DNA from: Vampirovibrio sp.
GTDB lineage: Bacteria > Cyanobacteriota > Vampirovibrionia > Vampirovibrionales > JAJTHC01
Direction: 5' to 3'
Assembly: GCA_024998755.1 (NCBI GenBank)
Contig: JACEUU010000002.1
Coordinates: 632,497-696,496 of the forward strand
DNA: 64,000 bases
Made by a program: the position numbers and the translations under genes. Below are positions 1 through 8,090 of this stretch, piece after piece. The notes under the pieces are model-generated. The model was given only the letters and a program-made list of their open reading frames with translations, did no database searches and was not told where the DNA came from. Each line of letters opens with the position of its first letter. The first letter of the stretch is position 1.

Positions 1-352
1 ACGCCCCTGATGAAGTAATAATTTCAAGCAGCCATTTCGTAGTAAACCCAATAACCGATCCTAAAACTGCATTCAACGTTACAAATAACAAAAATTGAGG
101 TAAGGTAACTTCTTTTAGTAAGCTAGCTTGGGCTGAAACCGAAGGGAGGTTCATCAACGCTGTGGTCATAGCCATTGCCACAGAAACTTTGAGCGGGTTC
201 GGCATATCTTTTCGGCTAAATAAAGCAGCCTGCATAATAAACGGGAGCGTTCGGCTAAAGGTCAGCAACCAAACATCTAAAAAGCCGCCCAGTTGCTGGT
301 GTAGCACCCCAAAGCTTTGAAGTAACGGTTGAAAGGTATCAACGGAGGTCAT
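1..352 (-). CDS. fliR: Flagellar/type III export protein FliR, N-terminal part (cut by window edge)
   Basis: About 117 residues are visible, starting MTSVDTFQPLLQSFGVLHQQ and running off the left edge of the window. FliR (SctT in injectisomes) is an inner-membrane subunit of the export gate and assembles with FliP and FliQ. The visible part has the family layout: a first hydrophobic helix, a short basic loop (around SRKDMPNPLKVSV), a second helix, then a third helix starting near residue 85. It lies 6 bases downstream of fliQ, in the canonical P-Q-R order, which supports co-transcription. The call rests on gene order plus the hydrophobic pattern. Whether the gate serves a flagellum or an injectisome cannot be decided from this fragment. 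Confidence 0.82.
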   Translation of the reverse strand, partial: MTSVDTFQPLLQSFGVLHQQLGGFLDVWLLTFSRTLPFIMQAALFSRKDMPNPLKVSVAMAMTTALMNLPSVSAQASLLKEVTLPQFLLFVTLNAVLGSVIGFTTKWLLEIITSSGA

Positions 353-358
353 ACTGGT

Positions 359-730
359 TTAAAACCGAAAATTAGCAGGCGGAATAAACTGAAACCGAAA
401 CTGTCCTGGGGGTAATGATTGCCTTGAAAACCGACTAGGGGCGGGGGGTAAAACTCTATTGCCGGCGTGGGGAATGGTTTGAAAGGCTAATTGCATTGAT
501 TCACGAATGTAGCCACCCAACATTTGCATCATCAGGCTACCCCCTGCTATCAGCAATACAAACACGATAATCAGCTTAGGTACGGCACTAATGGTTTGTT
601 CCTGCACTTGGGTTACGGCTTGCAAAATACCCACTAACAGCCCAATAGCCGCTGCGGCTAGTACCAACGGCATACTAATCATTAGGCTTAACATAATGCC
701 TTTTCTGACGTGTTCCAGTAAATAATCCAT
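359..730 (-). CDS. fliQ: Export gate protein FliQ with C-terminal extension
   Basis: FliQ is a small two-helix inner-membrane protein of the flagellar/type III export gate. Residues 1-88 match the family: an N-terminal amphipathic start, helix one (about 13-36), the conserved stretch AVTQVQEQTISAVPKL, and helix two (about 50-70). FliQ normally ends near residue 88-90. This copy continues for about 35 residues, rich in proline, phenylalanine and arginine (from VLPPAPSRFSRQ to the end). The extension may be genuine or may come from loss of the original stop codon. It lies between fliP and fliR on the same strand; the fliP-fliQ gap is 83 bases and contains half of a GTAGG-type hairpin repeat. 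Confidence 0.88.
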   Translation of the reverse strand: MDYLLEHVRKGIMLSLMISMPLVLAAAAIGLLVGILQAVTQVQEQTISAVPKLIIVFVLLIAGGSLMMQMLGGYIRESMQLAFQTIPHAGNRVLPPAPSRFSRQSLPPGQFRFQFIPPANFRF

Positions 731-775
731 GGTGTTGGGGGGTAATCCTTTTGTAAAAAATTCAAAGCGATGTTT

Positions 776-806
776 TTGTAGGAGCGGATTGCATCCGTCC
801 GTTTTG
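776..806. repeat. Half copy of the GTAGGGG hairpin repeat (family R1)
   Basis: TGTAGGAGCGGATTGCATCC followed by GTCCG matches one arm of the 65-70-bp R1 hairpin elements at 4967, 44750, 49426 and 62679. The other arm is missing. It sits in the fliP-fliQ gap and can fold as GGAT-TGC-ATCC with flanking C/G pairs. Confidence 0.6.
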
Positions 807-813
807 AGATTGT

Positions 814-1479
814 TTAGTTAAAGCTACGAACCAGCCCTCGAACAATCAGCCCCCATCCATCAACGGCAACAAAGATGAGGATTTTAAAGGGAAGCGAAAT
901 AATTGTGGGCGAAAGCATCATCATACCCAGTGCCATTAGGATGTTAGAAACCACTAAATCCACAATAACAAAGGGTACAAAAATAACGAAACCTATTTCA
1001 AACGAGGTGCGTAATTCACTGAGCATATAAGCTGGAGCTACTTCCCAAATTTCCAATTCTTTGGGGGAAGCGGGCGGTTTGTCTCGGCTCATTTCCAAGA
1101 AAATTTTCACATCTTCTTGGCGGGTTTGCCGAAGCATGAAATTTTTCAATGGCACACTACCTTCATCCAAAATTTCAAGAATATTGGCTTTGGGTTTTTT
1201 AAGCATCGGGTCTACCACTGTGTAAATTTCCCCAAAAATGGGTCCCATAGTATACAGCGTAAGCACCAAGGCTAAGCCAACCAATATAACGGCGGGTGGT
1301 ACTTGTTGTGTACCCATAGCTTGTTTGAGGATTGAAAACACAATGGCGTACCGCATGAAACTGGTCATGCCAGCCAGCATGAAGGGAAGCAGGGTCATAG
1401 ACCCCATCAGTAGAATAAGCTGTAGGGCGGGGTCTATTGAGCCTAGGGCTATTGAAGCTGCACCAGCAACCATCATCAT
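814..1479 (-). CDS. fliP: Export gate protein FliP
   Basis: FliP (SctR) is the pore-forming inner-membrane subunit of the type III export gate. The 221-residue product has the family hallmarks: a first hydrophobic hairpin (about 15-60) with MTSFMRYAIVFSILKQAMGT, a soluble central region (about 80-140) with RQTRQEDVKIFLEMS, and the conserved C-terminal half, including ELRTSFEIGFVIFVPFVIVD, SLPFKILIFV and DGW. The length is near the mature size; no classical signal peptide precedes it, unlike enteric FliP. The start is a triple ATG. It heads the P-Q-R cluster. Flagellar identity is favoured because a FliO-like gene occurs at 15.8 kb, but the gate subunits alone do not exclude an injectisome. 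Confidence 0.92.
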   Translation of the reverse strand: MMMVAGAASIALGSIDPALQLILLMGSMTLLPFMLAGMTSFMRYAIVFSILKQAMGTQQVPPAVILVGLALVLTLYTMGPIFGEIYTVVDPMLKKPKANILEILDEGSVPLKNFMLRQTRQEDVKIFLEMSRDKPPASPKELEIWEVAPAYMLSELRTSFEIGFVIFVPFVIVDLVVSNILMALGMMMLSPTIISLPFKILIFVAVDGWGLIVRGLVRSFN

Positions 1480-1603
1480 AAAGCAGGTGTTTCTCTTAAC
1501 TTAATGCTTGTACTAATAAGGGTATTTTCAATACTACAAGTCTTATTGTACAGAGTTCCCTACCGTTGGAAGCCCCCTAATTGAATGATATTATCCGCTT
1601 TTT

Positions 1604-3157
1604 CTAAATCCACAAATCAGCCGAAGCTAAGCCCGAAGGGCTCAACGGACGTCCGCCTCCACTACTACCAGTTGGTGTTGCGTGGGAATGCCCCCCCTCA
1701 GAACAAAAGCCTTTCAACGGCAAAATTTTGTTGGCATTACATAAGCCTTCAGGGGCTATGGCTTCTTGAACAGCTCGCATCCAGCCGATACTAGCTGATG
1801 ATAATTCATCGTGTAAATAACCTTGCTTTTCTAAGCCAATCCCGTGTTCCCCGCTTAGCGTACCGCCCACCTTCACGCAAAGATGCATAATTTCATGCGA
1901 AGCCTGTTTGACTCGTTCCATTTGTTCAACATCGGTTGGTTCAAACATCAAATGCGGATGCAAATTCCCATCGCCCGCATGAAATACGTTAGCAATAACT
2001 AAGTCATATCGCTTTGCAATGGCGTTAATTTCTGTTAGCGTTTCTGCTAGTTTGCTCCGTGGAATAACGGGGTCCATCACATAAAATGCGGGCGATATAT
2101 TGCCATAGCTGGCTACTGCTCCCTTGCGGGCTTTCCATAATTGAGTAATGCGTTCAGGGCTAGTAGCGGTTTCCACACTTAAGGGGGTGAAGGGTTCAAT
2201 GGTGCTTTGCAAGGTTGTCAATAAATACGCTAATTCTTCGGGATGAAACGCATCTAATTCTGCCAATAAAACGGCTTGAGCCGTTTCAGGTAAGCCAACG
2301 CCAAATGCTTTGTTGACGCACTGAACAGTAAGGGCGTCAATCAATTCCAATGCGGCCGGATTAATGCCTGCTTGAATAATGGCACTGACAGCTTGTGAAG
2401 CAGCTTCTAACGAACTAAACGCCATGAATGCCACCGCAACATGGGTGGGCTTGGGCAGTACTTTGACCCATGCTTCGCAAAGCAACCCTAATGTACCTTC
2501 TGAGCCTATCAACAATTGCCGAATATTCAAGCCATTGGGAGCAAAAACCGTTTTAGGGGCGTTGCTCCACACAATTTCTGCTTGCGGGGTTACCCAGCAT
2601 AGCGAAAGGGTATGGTCAGTCGTTACGCCATATTTGGCACAGTGAATGCCCCCTGCATTTTCCGCCCAATTCCCCCCGAAGGTGCAGGCACTTTGGCTAG
2701 AAGGGTCTGGAGCATAGAACAAGCCATGTGGGGCTAATGCTGTGTTTAGCTTGGCATTGACCAACCCCGCTTGCACTTTGGCACAGCCTTCTTTCGGGTT
2801 GATTTCCAATAATTTATTCATTTTAGCAAAACTGATAATGATCCCCGCTTCTGAAACGGCTAGGCTACCGCCTGAAAGCCCTGTACCAGCCCCTCTGGCG
2901 GTGTAGGAAAGCCCCAGTTGGTTACAGGTTTTTACAATCCACTGCACTTGGGCGGTGGTGCTAGGTAGCACGACGCAAGCAGGTAGGGTGGCTAGCATGA
3001 AGTTGGCATCACGTTCATAGGGGAAGCGTTGGGGCAGAGAATCTAAAATAGCCTGTTTACCCAGCATTCTTTCTGCCAAAGTTAGAAATTGGGTTAAAGT
3101 TGAAGTGGGCATTGATGAAGGCATCCATTTTTCTAAATATTCATTATTGTAAGACAA
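1604..3157 (-). CDS. glcD: FAD-linked oxidase, glycolate oxidase subunit GlcD / D-lactate dehydrogenase type
   Basis: The 517-residue protein belongs to the FAD-binding type 4 (PCMH) oxidoreductases that oxidise 2-hydroxy acids such as glycolate or D-lactate. The FAD-binding domain occupies about residues 55-230, with ARGAGTGLSGGSLAVSEAGI and the FGGNWAENAGG nucleotide loop. The FAD-oxidase C-terminal domain follows (about 240-480), with HAGDGNLHPH and SGEHGIGLEKQGYL. The last ~40 residues, rich in Gly, Ser and Pro, are unusual and may reflect an altered stop. No glcE or glcF partner lies beside it, so a stand-alone D-lactate or 2-hydroxyglutarate dehydrogenase is equally possible. The gene is monocistronic here, facing away from ylqD. 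Confidence 0.85.
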   Translation of the reverse strand: MSYNNEYLEKWMPSSMPTSTLTQFLTLAERMLGKQAILDSLPQRFPYERDANFMLATLPACVVLPSTTAQVQWIVKTCNQLGLSYTARGAGTGLSGGSLAVSEAGIIISFAKMNKLLEINPKEGCAKVQAGLVNAKLNTALAPHGLFYAPDPSSQSACTFGGNWAENAGGIHCAKYGVTTDHTLSLCWVTPQAEIVWSNAPKTVFAPNGLNIRQLLIGSEGTLGLLCEAWVKVLPKPTHVAVAFMAFSSLEAASQAVSAIIQAGINPAALELIDALTVQCVNKAFGVGLPETAQAVLLAELDAFHPEELAYLLTTLQSTIEPFTPLSVETATSPERITQLWKARKGAVASYGNISPAFYVMDPVIPRSKLAETLTEINAIAKRYDLVIANVFHAGDGNLHPHLMFEPTDVEQMERVKQASHEIMHLCVKVGGTLSGEHGIGLEKQGYLHDELSSASIGWMRAVQEAIAPEGLCNANKILPLKGFCSEGGHSHATPTGSSGGGRPLSPSGLASADLWI

Positions 3158-3249
3158 AAATGCTCCTTCGAAAGAAGTAGACTACCATGCCTTACCACCT
3201 GACACAAAAGATGGGCGTTTAGGATTGTGAGTTTTTACTATGATTTAGA

Positions 3250-3443
3250 GCTTCAAACCATATGTAGTTGGAGATAGGCTGGTGCGAGCGTAGCGAAGCA
3301 GACCAATTAGAAAACCCTCTGGTTTTCGGTCAAGCCTATTTTCAACGTACAAGCAAACCAATTAACCAGTTGTTCCCCTGGGGATTCTTAAGGGGGTGGT
3401 GAACTGCCCCTTAAGAATCCACCTTAGCCCGAATCGATTAACC
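3250..3443. repeat. Dispersed intergenic repeat R2, copy 1
   Basis: The first half (GCTTCAAACCATAT, then TGCGAGCGTAGCGAAGCAGA and TTTTCAACGT) matches sequences at 24394, 46408 and, in reverse, 51104. A GC-rich central hairpin (TTAAGGGGG...CCCCTTAA) and the end CGATTAACC are shared with the full copies. No coding sequence is seen. It fills most of the gap between glcD and ylqD. Confidence 0.75.
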
Positions 3444-3574
3444 TCTTAATATTTTTCAAAAAAGGATAAAATAAATATAGTCAGGTTGAGCTACCACGCA
3501 TTGTTAATTTTCTGATACAATAGAAACATACTCCTGATTGTTTACTTTTGGATACAAGAAAGACCCCGAAAATA

Positions 3575-4027
3575 ATGATGACCAACACCATTTCCCCCCA
3601 AGAATCAATTCAACTTAAACGCCAAGTAACCATTAAAACCATGGTTACGGATTTATTTCGTGAAAAAGCCAACAAAGAAATTACAGAAGAACAAACCCTG
3701 CTAAAAGCGGAAGGTGAAGCCTTGGAAAAACAATACCAAGCTAACCTAAAACAGTTGGAAGATGCTGCCAGACAAGGGCATAACGTAGCGCCGCAATTGG
3801 ATGGCTTGCACAAAGAAGTGCTTTCTCGTCAGCAACAATTAGGTGAAATGCAACAGCAATTAGCCGCCCAATTGGCTGAATTGGAAAAAGTAACCAATGG
3901 CACGTTTTTAGTTACTGGGCAAATGGAAAACTATGTAACTATTGCGGTTGGCGATTCTCTTTACGAAAAATTGCGTAAAGCCGAAGTTCATGTTCAAGAT
4001 GGCGTTGTAACCGCTATTGTGGGTTAA
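3575..4027 (+). CDS. YlqD-family protein
   Basis: A small soluble protein of the YlqD family, known from Bacillus and cyanobacteria but of unknown function. The product starts MMTNTISPQESIQLKRQVTI, a domain found at the N-terminus of the family. A long charged coiled coil follows (about residues 30-110, Glu/Gln/Lys-rich). It ends with the family C-terminal domain around VGDSLYEKLRKAEVHVQDGV. A longer reading frame opens at a TTG nine codons upstream, but the double ATG at 3575 fits the family N-terminus better. It is followed after 17 bases by a secreted TRL-like gene, so the three plus-strand genes 3575-4947 may form an operon. Confidence 0.75.
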   Translation: MMTNTISPQESIQLKRQVTIKTMVTDLFREKANKEITEEQTLLKAEGEALEKQYQANLKQLEDAARQGHNVAPQLDGLHKEVLSRQQQLGEMQQQLAAQLAELEKVTNGTFLVTGQMENYVTIAVGDSLYEKLRKAEVHVQDGVVTAIVG

Positions 4028-4044
4028 GTAAGGTAGTCTAAAAC

Positions 4045-4578
4045 GTGAACAACAAACACTTTATAGTAACCATTGTTTTAGCCTTGCTGGTTGGTTTCGC
4101 TTCTGAAAGCTGGGCGGGCTTACCCCAAGGTACGCAAACGTTGGTTCGGTTTCGGCGAGCTTACTTAATTTCAAACATCACCTTTCCCGGTGGGGTAGGG
4201 TACTATCCGCAATTGGAAGACGATGAAGCGGAAGCCAAAGAAACGGTATTAGAGGCTCCTGCATTGAAGCCTTCTAAACGATTACCGTTAACAGGCGAAC
4301 AAAAAGGTACAGAAAAAGCCATTATACAGCCAGAAACTCAAGCCATTGAAGCTTATAAAAGTAGAAGTGCGTTGCGTAAACGGTTTGGAAATGGCTTGTT
4401 TAACCTATTTAACGTGATTGAATTTGGCGATGCTAGCATTGCCAAACGCATGGAAACCCAGCCGACCAAACTGAAGTTTTTAGACCATTATGATAATGGG
4501 GAAGATTACCTTTACTTACCCGCTATTGGTATACCCGTGCCTATTCGGTTGCAATCAAAAAACACGTTTATACACTAA
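4045..4578 (+). CDS. Secreted TRL-like protein with an insert
   Basis: The 177-residue protein has a signal peptide (residues 1-24, ending SESWAG). Its C-terminal part carries FGDASIAKRMETQPTKLKFLDH, matching the GDASIERIVKAQGIKKIHFVDV segment of the next gene, which is a TRL-family hallmark. Between signal peptide and this core lies an acidic insert (about residues 55-105) without recognisable features. TRL-like proteins are small exported proteins of unknown function, often lipoproteins; no lipobox cysteine is visible here. It is probably a diverged paralogue of the following gene, and the family call rests mainly on that internal comparison. Confidence 0.55.
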   Translation: MNNKHFIVTIVLALLVGFASESWAGLPQGTQTLVRFRRAYLISNITFPGGVGYYPQLEDDEAEAKETVLEAPALKPSKRLPLTGEQKGTEKAIIQPETQAIEAYKSRSALRKRFGNGLFNLFNVIEFGDASIAKRMETQPTKLKFLDHYDNGEDYLYLPAIGIPVPIRLQSKNTFIH

Positions 4579-4617
4579 CTTTGACAGGGTTTAATTAAAA
4601 TTAGAAAGTTTATTATT

Positions 4618-4947
4618 ATGTTCAATTCCTTAAAATCTGCGATTACTTTGCTTTTGGTTATTTTTGGATTATCCGTTGCCGTTCCTGCTCAAGCAATGGG
4701 ACTGCTTTATACCAACACGCATTATCCGCTTTTAGCTACAGGTGCTACAGCCAAGGAAGGCGTTGCTAAGTTGAAAGTGGGACAGGCGAAAACAATGAAT
4801 TATTTGTTTTTGGTTGAAAAGGGCGATGCCAGTATTGAACGGATTGTAAAGGCACAGGGTATTAAGAAAATTCATTTTGTGGATGTGCAGGAACAAAGCA
4901 TTTTTATTTTCTTTCGGAAGATGACTGTTACCGTCTACGGCGAATAG
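4618..4947 (+). CDS. TRL-like family exported protein
   Basis: A 109-residue protein with a signal peptide (residues 1-26, ending VPAQA). The mature part reads GLLYTNTHYPLLATG, then GDASIERIVKAQGIKKIHFV and ends TVTVYGE. This is the TRL-family pattern of a G-L-Y-T start, a central GDAS box and a terminal VYGE. Function is unknown. It lies 39 bases after its probable paralogue and is followed by an R1 hairpin repeat that could act as a 3' end structure. Confidence 0.75.
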   Translation: MFNSLKSAITLLLVIFGLSVAVPAQAMGLLYTNTHYPLLATGATAKEGVAKLKVGQAKTMNYLFLVEKGDASIERIVKAQGIKKIHFVDVQEQSIFIFFRKMTVTVYGE

Positions 4948-4966
4948 GTTTTTCAACATTAACCTT

Positions 4967-5035
4967 GTAGGGGCGGATTGCATCCGCCCGTTTCTGTCAA
5001 TTGTTAAGCGGGCGAATGCAAGGGTTCGCCCCTAC
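4967..5035. repeat. R1 hairpin repeat (GTAGGGG...CCCCTAC)
   Basis: A 69-bp imperfect palindrome bounded by GTAGGGGCGGATTGCATCC and the inverse GGTTCGCCCCTAC. Each arm can also fold on itself (GGAT-TGC-ATCC). It lies just after the TRL-like gene. Similar elements occur at 44750, 49426 and 62679. Confidence 0.8.
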
Positions 5036-5261
5036 GATGAGGCTACTATTTTTTATATTAAAACTTAGCTTTTTGAAAACTAAAAAGACTTTATGGTAAA
5101 AACTTTATTTTTTATTTAAAATAAACTAGCACACATTCTGGTATTGTCGGTTTTATCCCATTAAGAACAGGAGCCAATTCAGTGAATGCTTCTATTTCAA
5201 GGTTATTTAAGTGTGTGTTACTATTTTAAAAGTAGAAAATAAAAAAGAGGACGATTTCAGT

Positions 5262-6269
5262 ATGTCTATTTCTCAAATGAATTTAAATGTAGCTAATGAT
5301 GCGTACGGCGTGAAAGAAGCTAAGAGAAAAACTCCTGCCAATGTGCAACCACGGGAAGAAGCCACTGCTACCCTTAACCCTTCAACGCCTGATACGGTTG
5401 AGCTTTCGCTTAAAAAAGACGATGCTTCCGCCACACCCCCTTCTGCAGATGGGTCAACACCTCCTGCTAAAGCTCCGTTTCCTGTAGTGCCTGTAGCCAT
5501 TGGTGGTGTTGTCGGTGCTGGTGCCGGTGCAGCTGTTGGTCATGGTTTCTTCGGTGAAGAGGCTAAAGATGATGGAAAAGCAGATTTAGATGACGGTAAA
5601 TTCAAACCCAAAGGCGATGATTATAAAGTAACGGGTAAAGAATCCGTTGAACACAAAGGGTTCACTTACAAAGTTAAGTTAGATTCTGATAACAAGGCCA
5701 CTATTGATACTATTACAGGTACAATTAAAGGTGACACTATTGACTACGCTTACAGTAAAAGTGGTTCAGACGCTGTTTTGACCAGAAAAATTGACGCAGC
5801 TGATCCTCTCATTTCAAGATTAATTCCCACTGGAGCGGCTGGTACAACACCTCCAGTTGCTGTTGACTACCATGTAGAAGTAAAAGGTGATGTTTTTACC
5901 TTGAAACCAGCTGTGGCTGCTAACAGTTCGCATCCGGAGTATAAAGGTACGATTAAAGACTGTGCATTAACATTAACAACTGCTGCTGAAGCTGGTAAGC
6001 CTCTATTGGAGCAAAATATTCTTGACGATGTTAAAGCCACCTTAACCAATCTTAAACTGGGCGAAGCTCATAAAGAATTTAAAGCGTTTTCACCAGCCAA
6101 ACTGGGTGATATGATTCATATGAAAGAAGCTGGTGGCTTATTTGGAAAAGAAGTTGGGTTACCACTGTTTCTTGGTGCTGGACTGATCGGTGCTGCCGGT
6201 GCGGCGGCTGGTTGGTTCTTCGGTAAGAAGAAACCTGAACCTACCCCAGAGGCTCCGCCAGCAAGCTAG
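5262..6269 (+). CDS. Unknown protein with two glycine-rich membrane segments
   Basis: Not recognised. The 335-residue product (start MSISQMNLNVANDAYG, preceded by a GAGGA ribosome site) has three parts. First is a polar, Pro/Thr-rich N-terminus (1-75). Second is a small-residue hydrophobic segment, VVPVAIGGVVGAGAGAAVG (about 80-98). Third is a charged beta-rich region (about 105-290) built of short Lys/Asp-rich strands. A second hydrophobic segment near the end (LPLFLGAGLIGAAGAAAGWF) is followed by a basic-proline tail. The two glycine-zipper-like segments suggest membrane insertion with the central domain on one side. An alternative TTG/GTG-type start 17 codons upstream is less likely. Confidence 0.6.
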   Translation: MSISQMNLNVANDAYGVKEAKRKTPANVQPREEATATLNPSTPDTVELSLKKDDASATPPSADGSTPPAKAPFPVVPVAIGGVVGAGAGAAVGHGFFGEEAKDDGKADLDDGKFKPKGDDYKVTGKESVEHKGFTYKVKLDSDNKATIDTITGTIKGDTIDYAYSKSGSDAVLTRKIDAADPLISRLIPTGAAGTTPPVAVDYHVEVKGDVFTLKPAVAANSSHPEYKGTIKDCALTLTTAAEAGKPLLEQNILDDVKATLTNLKLGEAHKEFKAFSPAKLGDMIHMKEAGGLFGKEVGLPLFLGAGLIGAAGAAAGWFFGKKKPEPTPEAPPAS

Positions 6270-6357
6270 TTTTTTCTCTCTTCTATTTTAATCTTTTGAA
6301 ATAACTAAAACCATACCTTCCGCCCCGTTGCCTTCAAACCGCACAGGGGCGGTCGGT

Positions 6358-6631
6358 TTTTATACCCATTAAACGATTAAATACCCTACCAACCAGTAGG
6401 AACGACCATCGCGTTTGCTCTGCAGTCGTCGATGCGTTCCGTCCACCGAAGGGGCAAAAAGAACATCCCCTCGTCAATGCCCTTGTGGCATAGAGGGGTG
6501 GCTTTTTGGGGGGTGTTAGGGGCTTGCCCCTGACTTTGCGGGGGGTGTCAGGGGGTTGCCAAACTGCAACCCCCTGACAAACCAACCAGCTAAAGCTAGG
6601 AATGACATTTAATCGTTTAATGGGTATAAAA
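6358..6631. repeat. MITE-like element R3 with 25-bp perfect terminal inverted repeats
   Basis: The 274-bp element begins TTTTATACCCATTAAACGAT and ends with the exact 25-bp inverse (6607-6631). Inside are GGAACGACCATCGCGTTTGC, a CTCTATGCCAC-type hairpin and a C-run stem (AGGGGGTTGCC...GCAACCCCCT). There is no coding capacity. Core sequences recur at 15465, 41879 and 59419. It lies between the unknown membrane protein and miaB. Confidence 0.82.
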
Positions 6632-6640
6632 CTAAAAGTT

Positions 6641-8059
6641 TTAAGGCCTATACACACCCATCAATGAAAACGCATAGGCTTCCGTAATGTGAACTTGTAT
6701 CAACTGCCCCACCAACCCAGCGTGCGGTTGCGGTGCATCAAAATTGACCACCTTATTACTACGGGTTCTACCCGTCAACCTGTTGGCGTTCCGCTTACTA
6801 GCCCCTTCCACCAACACTTCCACGGTTTGCCCTTCATAAGGCATATTGTGGGCTAACGCCTGCTTGGTAATAGCGGCATTCAAGGTTTGAAGACGTTCTT
6901 GCTTTACTTCATCAGCAATGGCTTCGTCCAACTTCCTGTTTTCCCAAACGCCTGCTGGGGTTTGTTTTCTAGCGGAATAAGCTGCCGTATTGGCATAATA
7001 AATGCCTGACCGAGCCACGGAAAAAACGGTTTTCATAAACTGTTCATCCGTTTCACCGGGGAAGCCCACAATATAATCGCCCGAAAGTGCCACGTTGGGG
7101 ATTTTGGCGTGAATTTTATCGCTCAACCGGAAATAATCATCCGCCGTATAGCCTCGCTTCATCCGCTCCAGCACGGTATCATCGCCTGATTGCATGGGGA
7201 TATGGATGTATTCCATCACCTTGGGTAAATTGGCAATGGCATCAATAATTTTATCGCTCAAATCCAGCGGGTGCGATGTCATAAATCGAATGCGTTCAAT
7301 ACCTTCAACTTCGTTAAGCAGTTCAAATAAATCTGCCAAGTCAAAATGCCTATCGTTAAAATCTTGCCCATAGGCATCAACGGTTTGCCCTAATAAGGTA
7401 ATTTCTTTATAGCCTTGTTCTGCCAAGCGTTGCACTTCCGCTAAAACGGATTCTGGCGAACGAGAAATTTGCCGCCCCCTAGTGTAAGGTACGACGCAAT
7501 AAGTGCAAAAATAATCACACCCTTCAATAATGGTAACCCATGCGGAAACCCCATTATCTTGCCGAATTTGCGTAACGTCGTCAAAATAGTCAAAAGTGCT
7601 ACGGTCTTTTTGTTTATCCACCGCTAAAATGTGTTGCTCGTTTTCGTCAAATGCCCGCCGTACTAATTGCGGTAGCTGATGAATATTCTGCGTACCAAAC
7701 ACCATATCCACATAATTAGCACGGTCAAAAACAGCCCCTGCCGTTTGTTGAGCCACACACCCTGCCATCGCAATTTTCATGTGCGGACGCTTCTTTTTCA
7801 GTTGAGCCCATCGCCCTAAATAGCTATACGCCTTATCTTCGGCACTACCTCGAATTTGACAGGTGTTGATAATGAGCAAATCTGCCTCGGTCGGCTCGGG
7901 GGTTGCAGTAAAGCCTTCCCGTTGCAGTAAGCCTAGCATTAGCTCACTATCTGCTTCATTCATTTGGCACCCTTGGGTTTCAATAAACACAAGACGTTCT
8001 TGCGTTTCAGTGGGTGTTTGTTTTGCTAAGGCTGGTGTTGTAGTCGTAGACATCATCAT
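6641..8059 (-). CDS. miaB: tRNA-2-methylthio-N6-dimethylallyladenosine synthase MiaB
   Basis: A radical-SAM methylthiotransferase that modifies A37 of tRNAs. The 472-residue product (from MMMSTTTTPALAKQ) has the three-part family layout. The N-terminal UPF0004 domain holds three cluster-binding cysteines (ETQGCQMNE, NTCQIRG, AGCVAQQ). The radical SAM core has the CxxxCxxC motif in GCDYFCTYCVVPYTRGR, and a C-terminal TRAM domain ends at residue ~470. The frame is open upstream to 8113, but that would add 18 non-family residues and overlap accA, so the triple ATG at 8059 is preferred. It follows accA by about 30 bases on the same strand. Confidence 0.95.
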   Translation of the reverse strand: MMMSTTTTPALAKQTPTETQERLVFIETQGCQMNEADSELMLGLLQREGFTATPEPTEADLLIINTCQIRGSAEDKAYSYLGRWAQLKKKRPHMKIAMAGCVAQQTAGAVFDRANYVDMVFGTQNIHQLPQLVRRAFDENEQHILAVDKQKDRSTFDYFDDVTQIRQDNGVSAWVTIIEGCDYFCTYCVVPYTRGRQISRSPESVLAEVQRLAEQGYKEITLLGQTVDAYGQDFNDRHFDLADLFELLNEVEGIERIRFMTSHPLDLSDKIIDAIANLPKVMEYIHIPMQSGDDTVLERMKRGYTADDYFRLSDKIHAKIPNVALSGDYIVGFPGETDEQFMKTVFSVARSGIYYANTAAYSARKQTPAGVWENRKLDEAIADEVKQERLQTLNAAITKQALAHNMPYEGQTVEVLVEGASKRNANRLTGRTRSNKVVNFDAPQPHAGLVGQLIQVHITEAYAFSLMGVYRP

Positions 8060-8090
8060 GTGAAAAGCCGTGTCCTTTGGTTGTTTATTG

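Noticed and set aside
1..1479. Calling the P-Q-R cluster a non-flagellar type III secretion system
   Set aside because: The gate subunits alone do not decide, and a FliO-like gene, a PilZ protein and a chemoreceptor in the window favour flagella. The SctQ-like SpoA protein keeps the question open.
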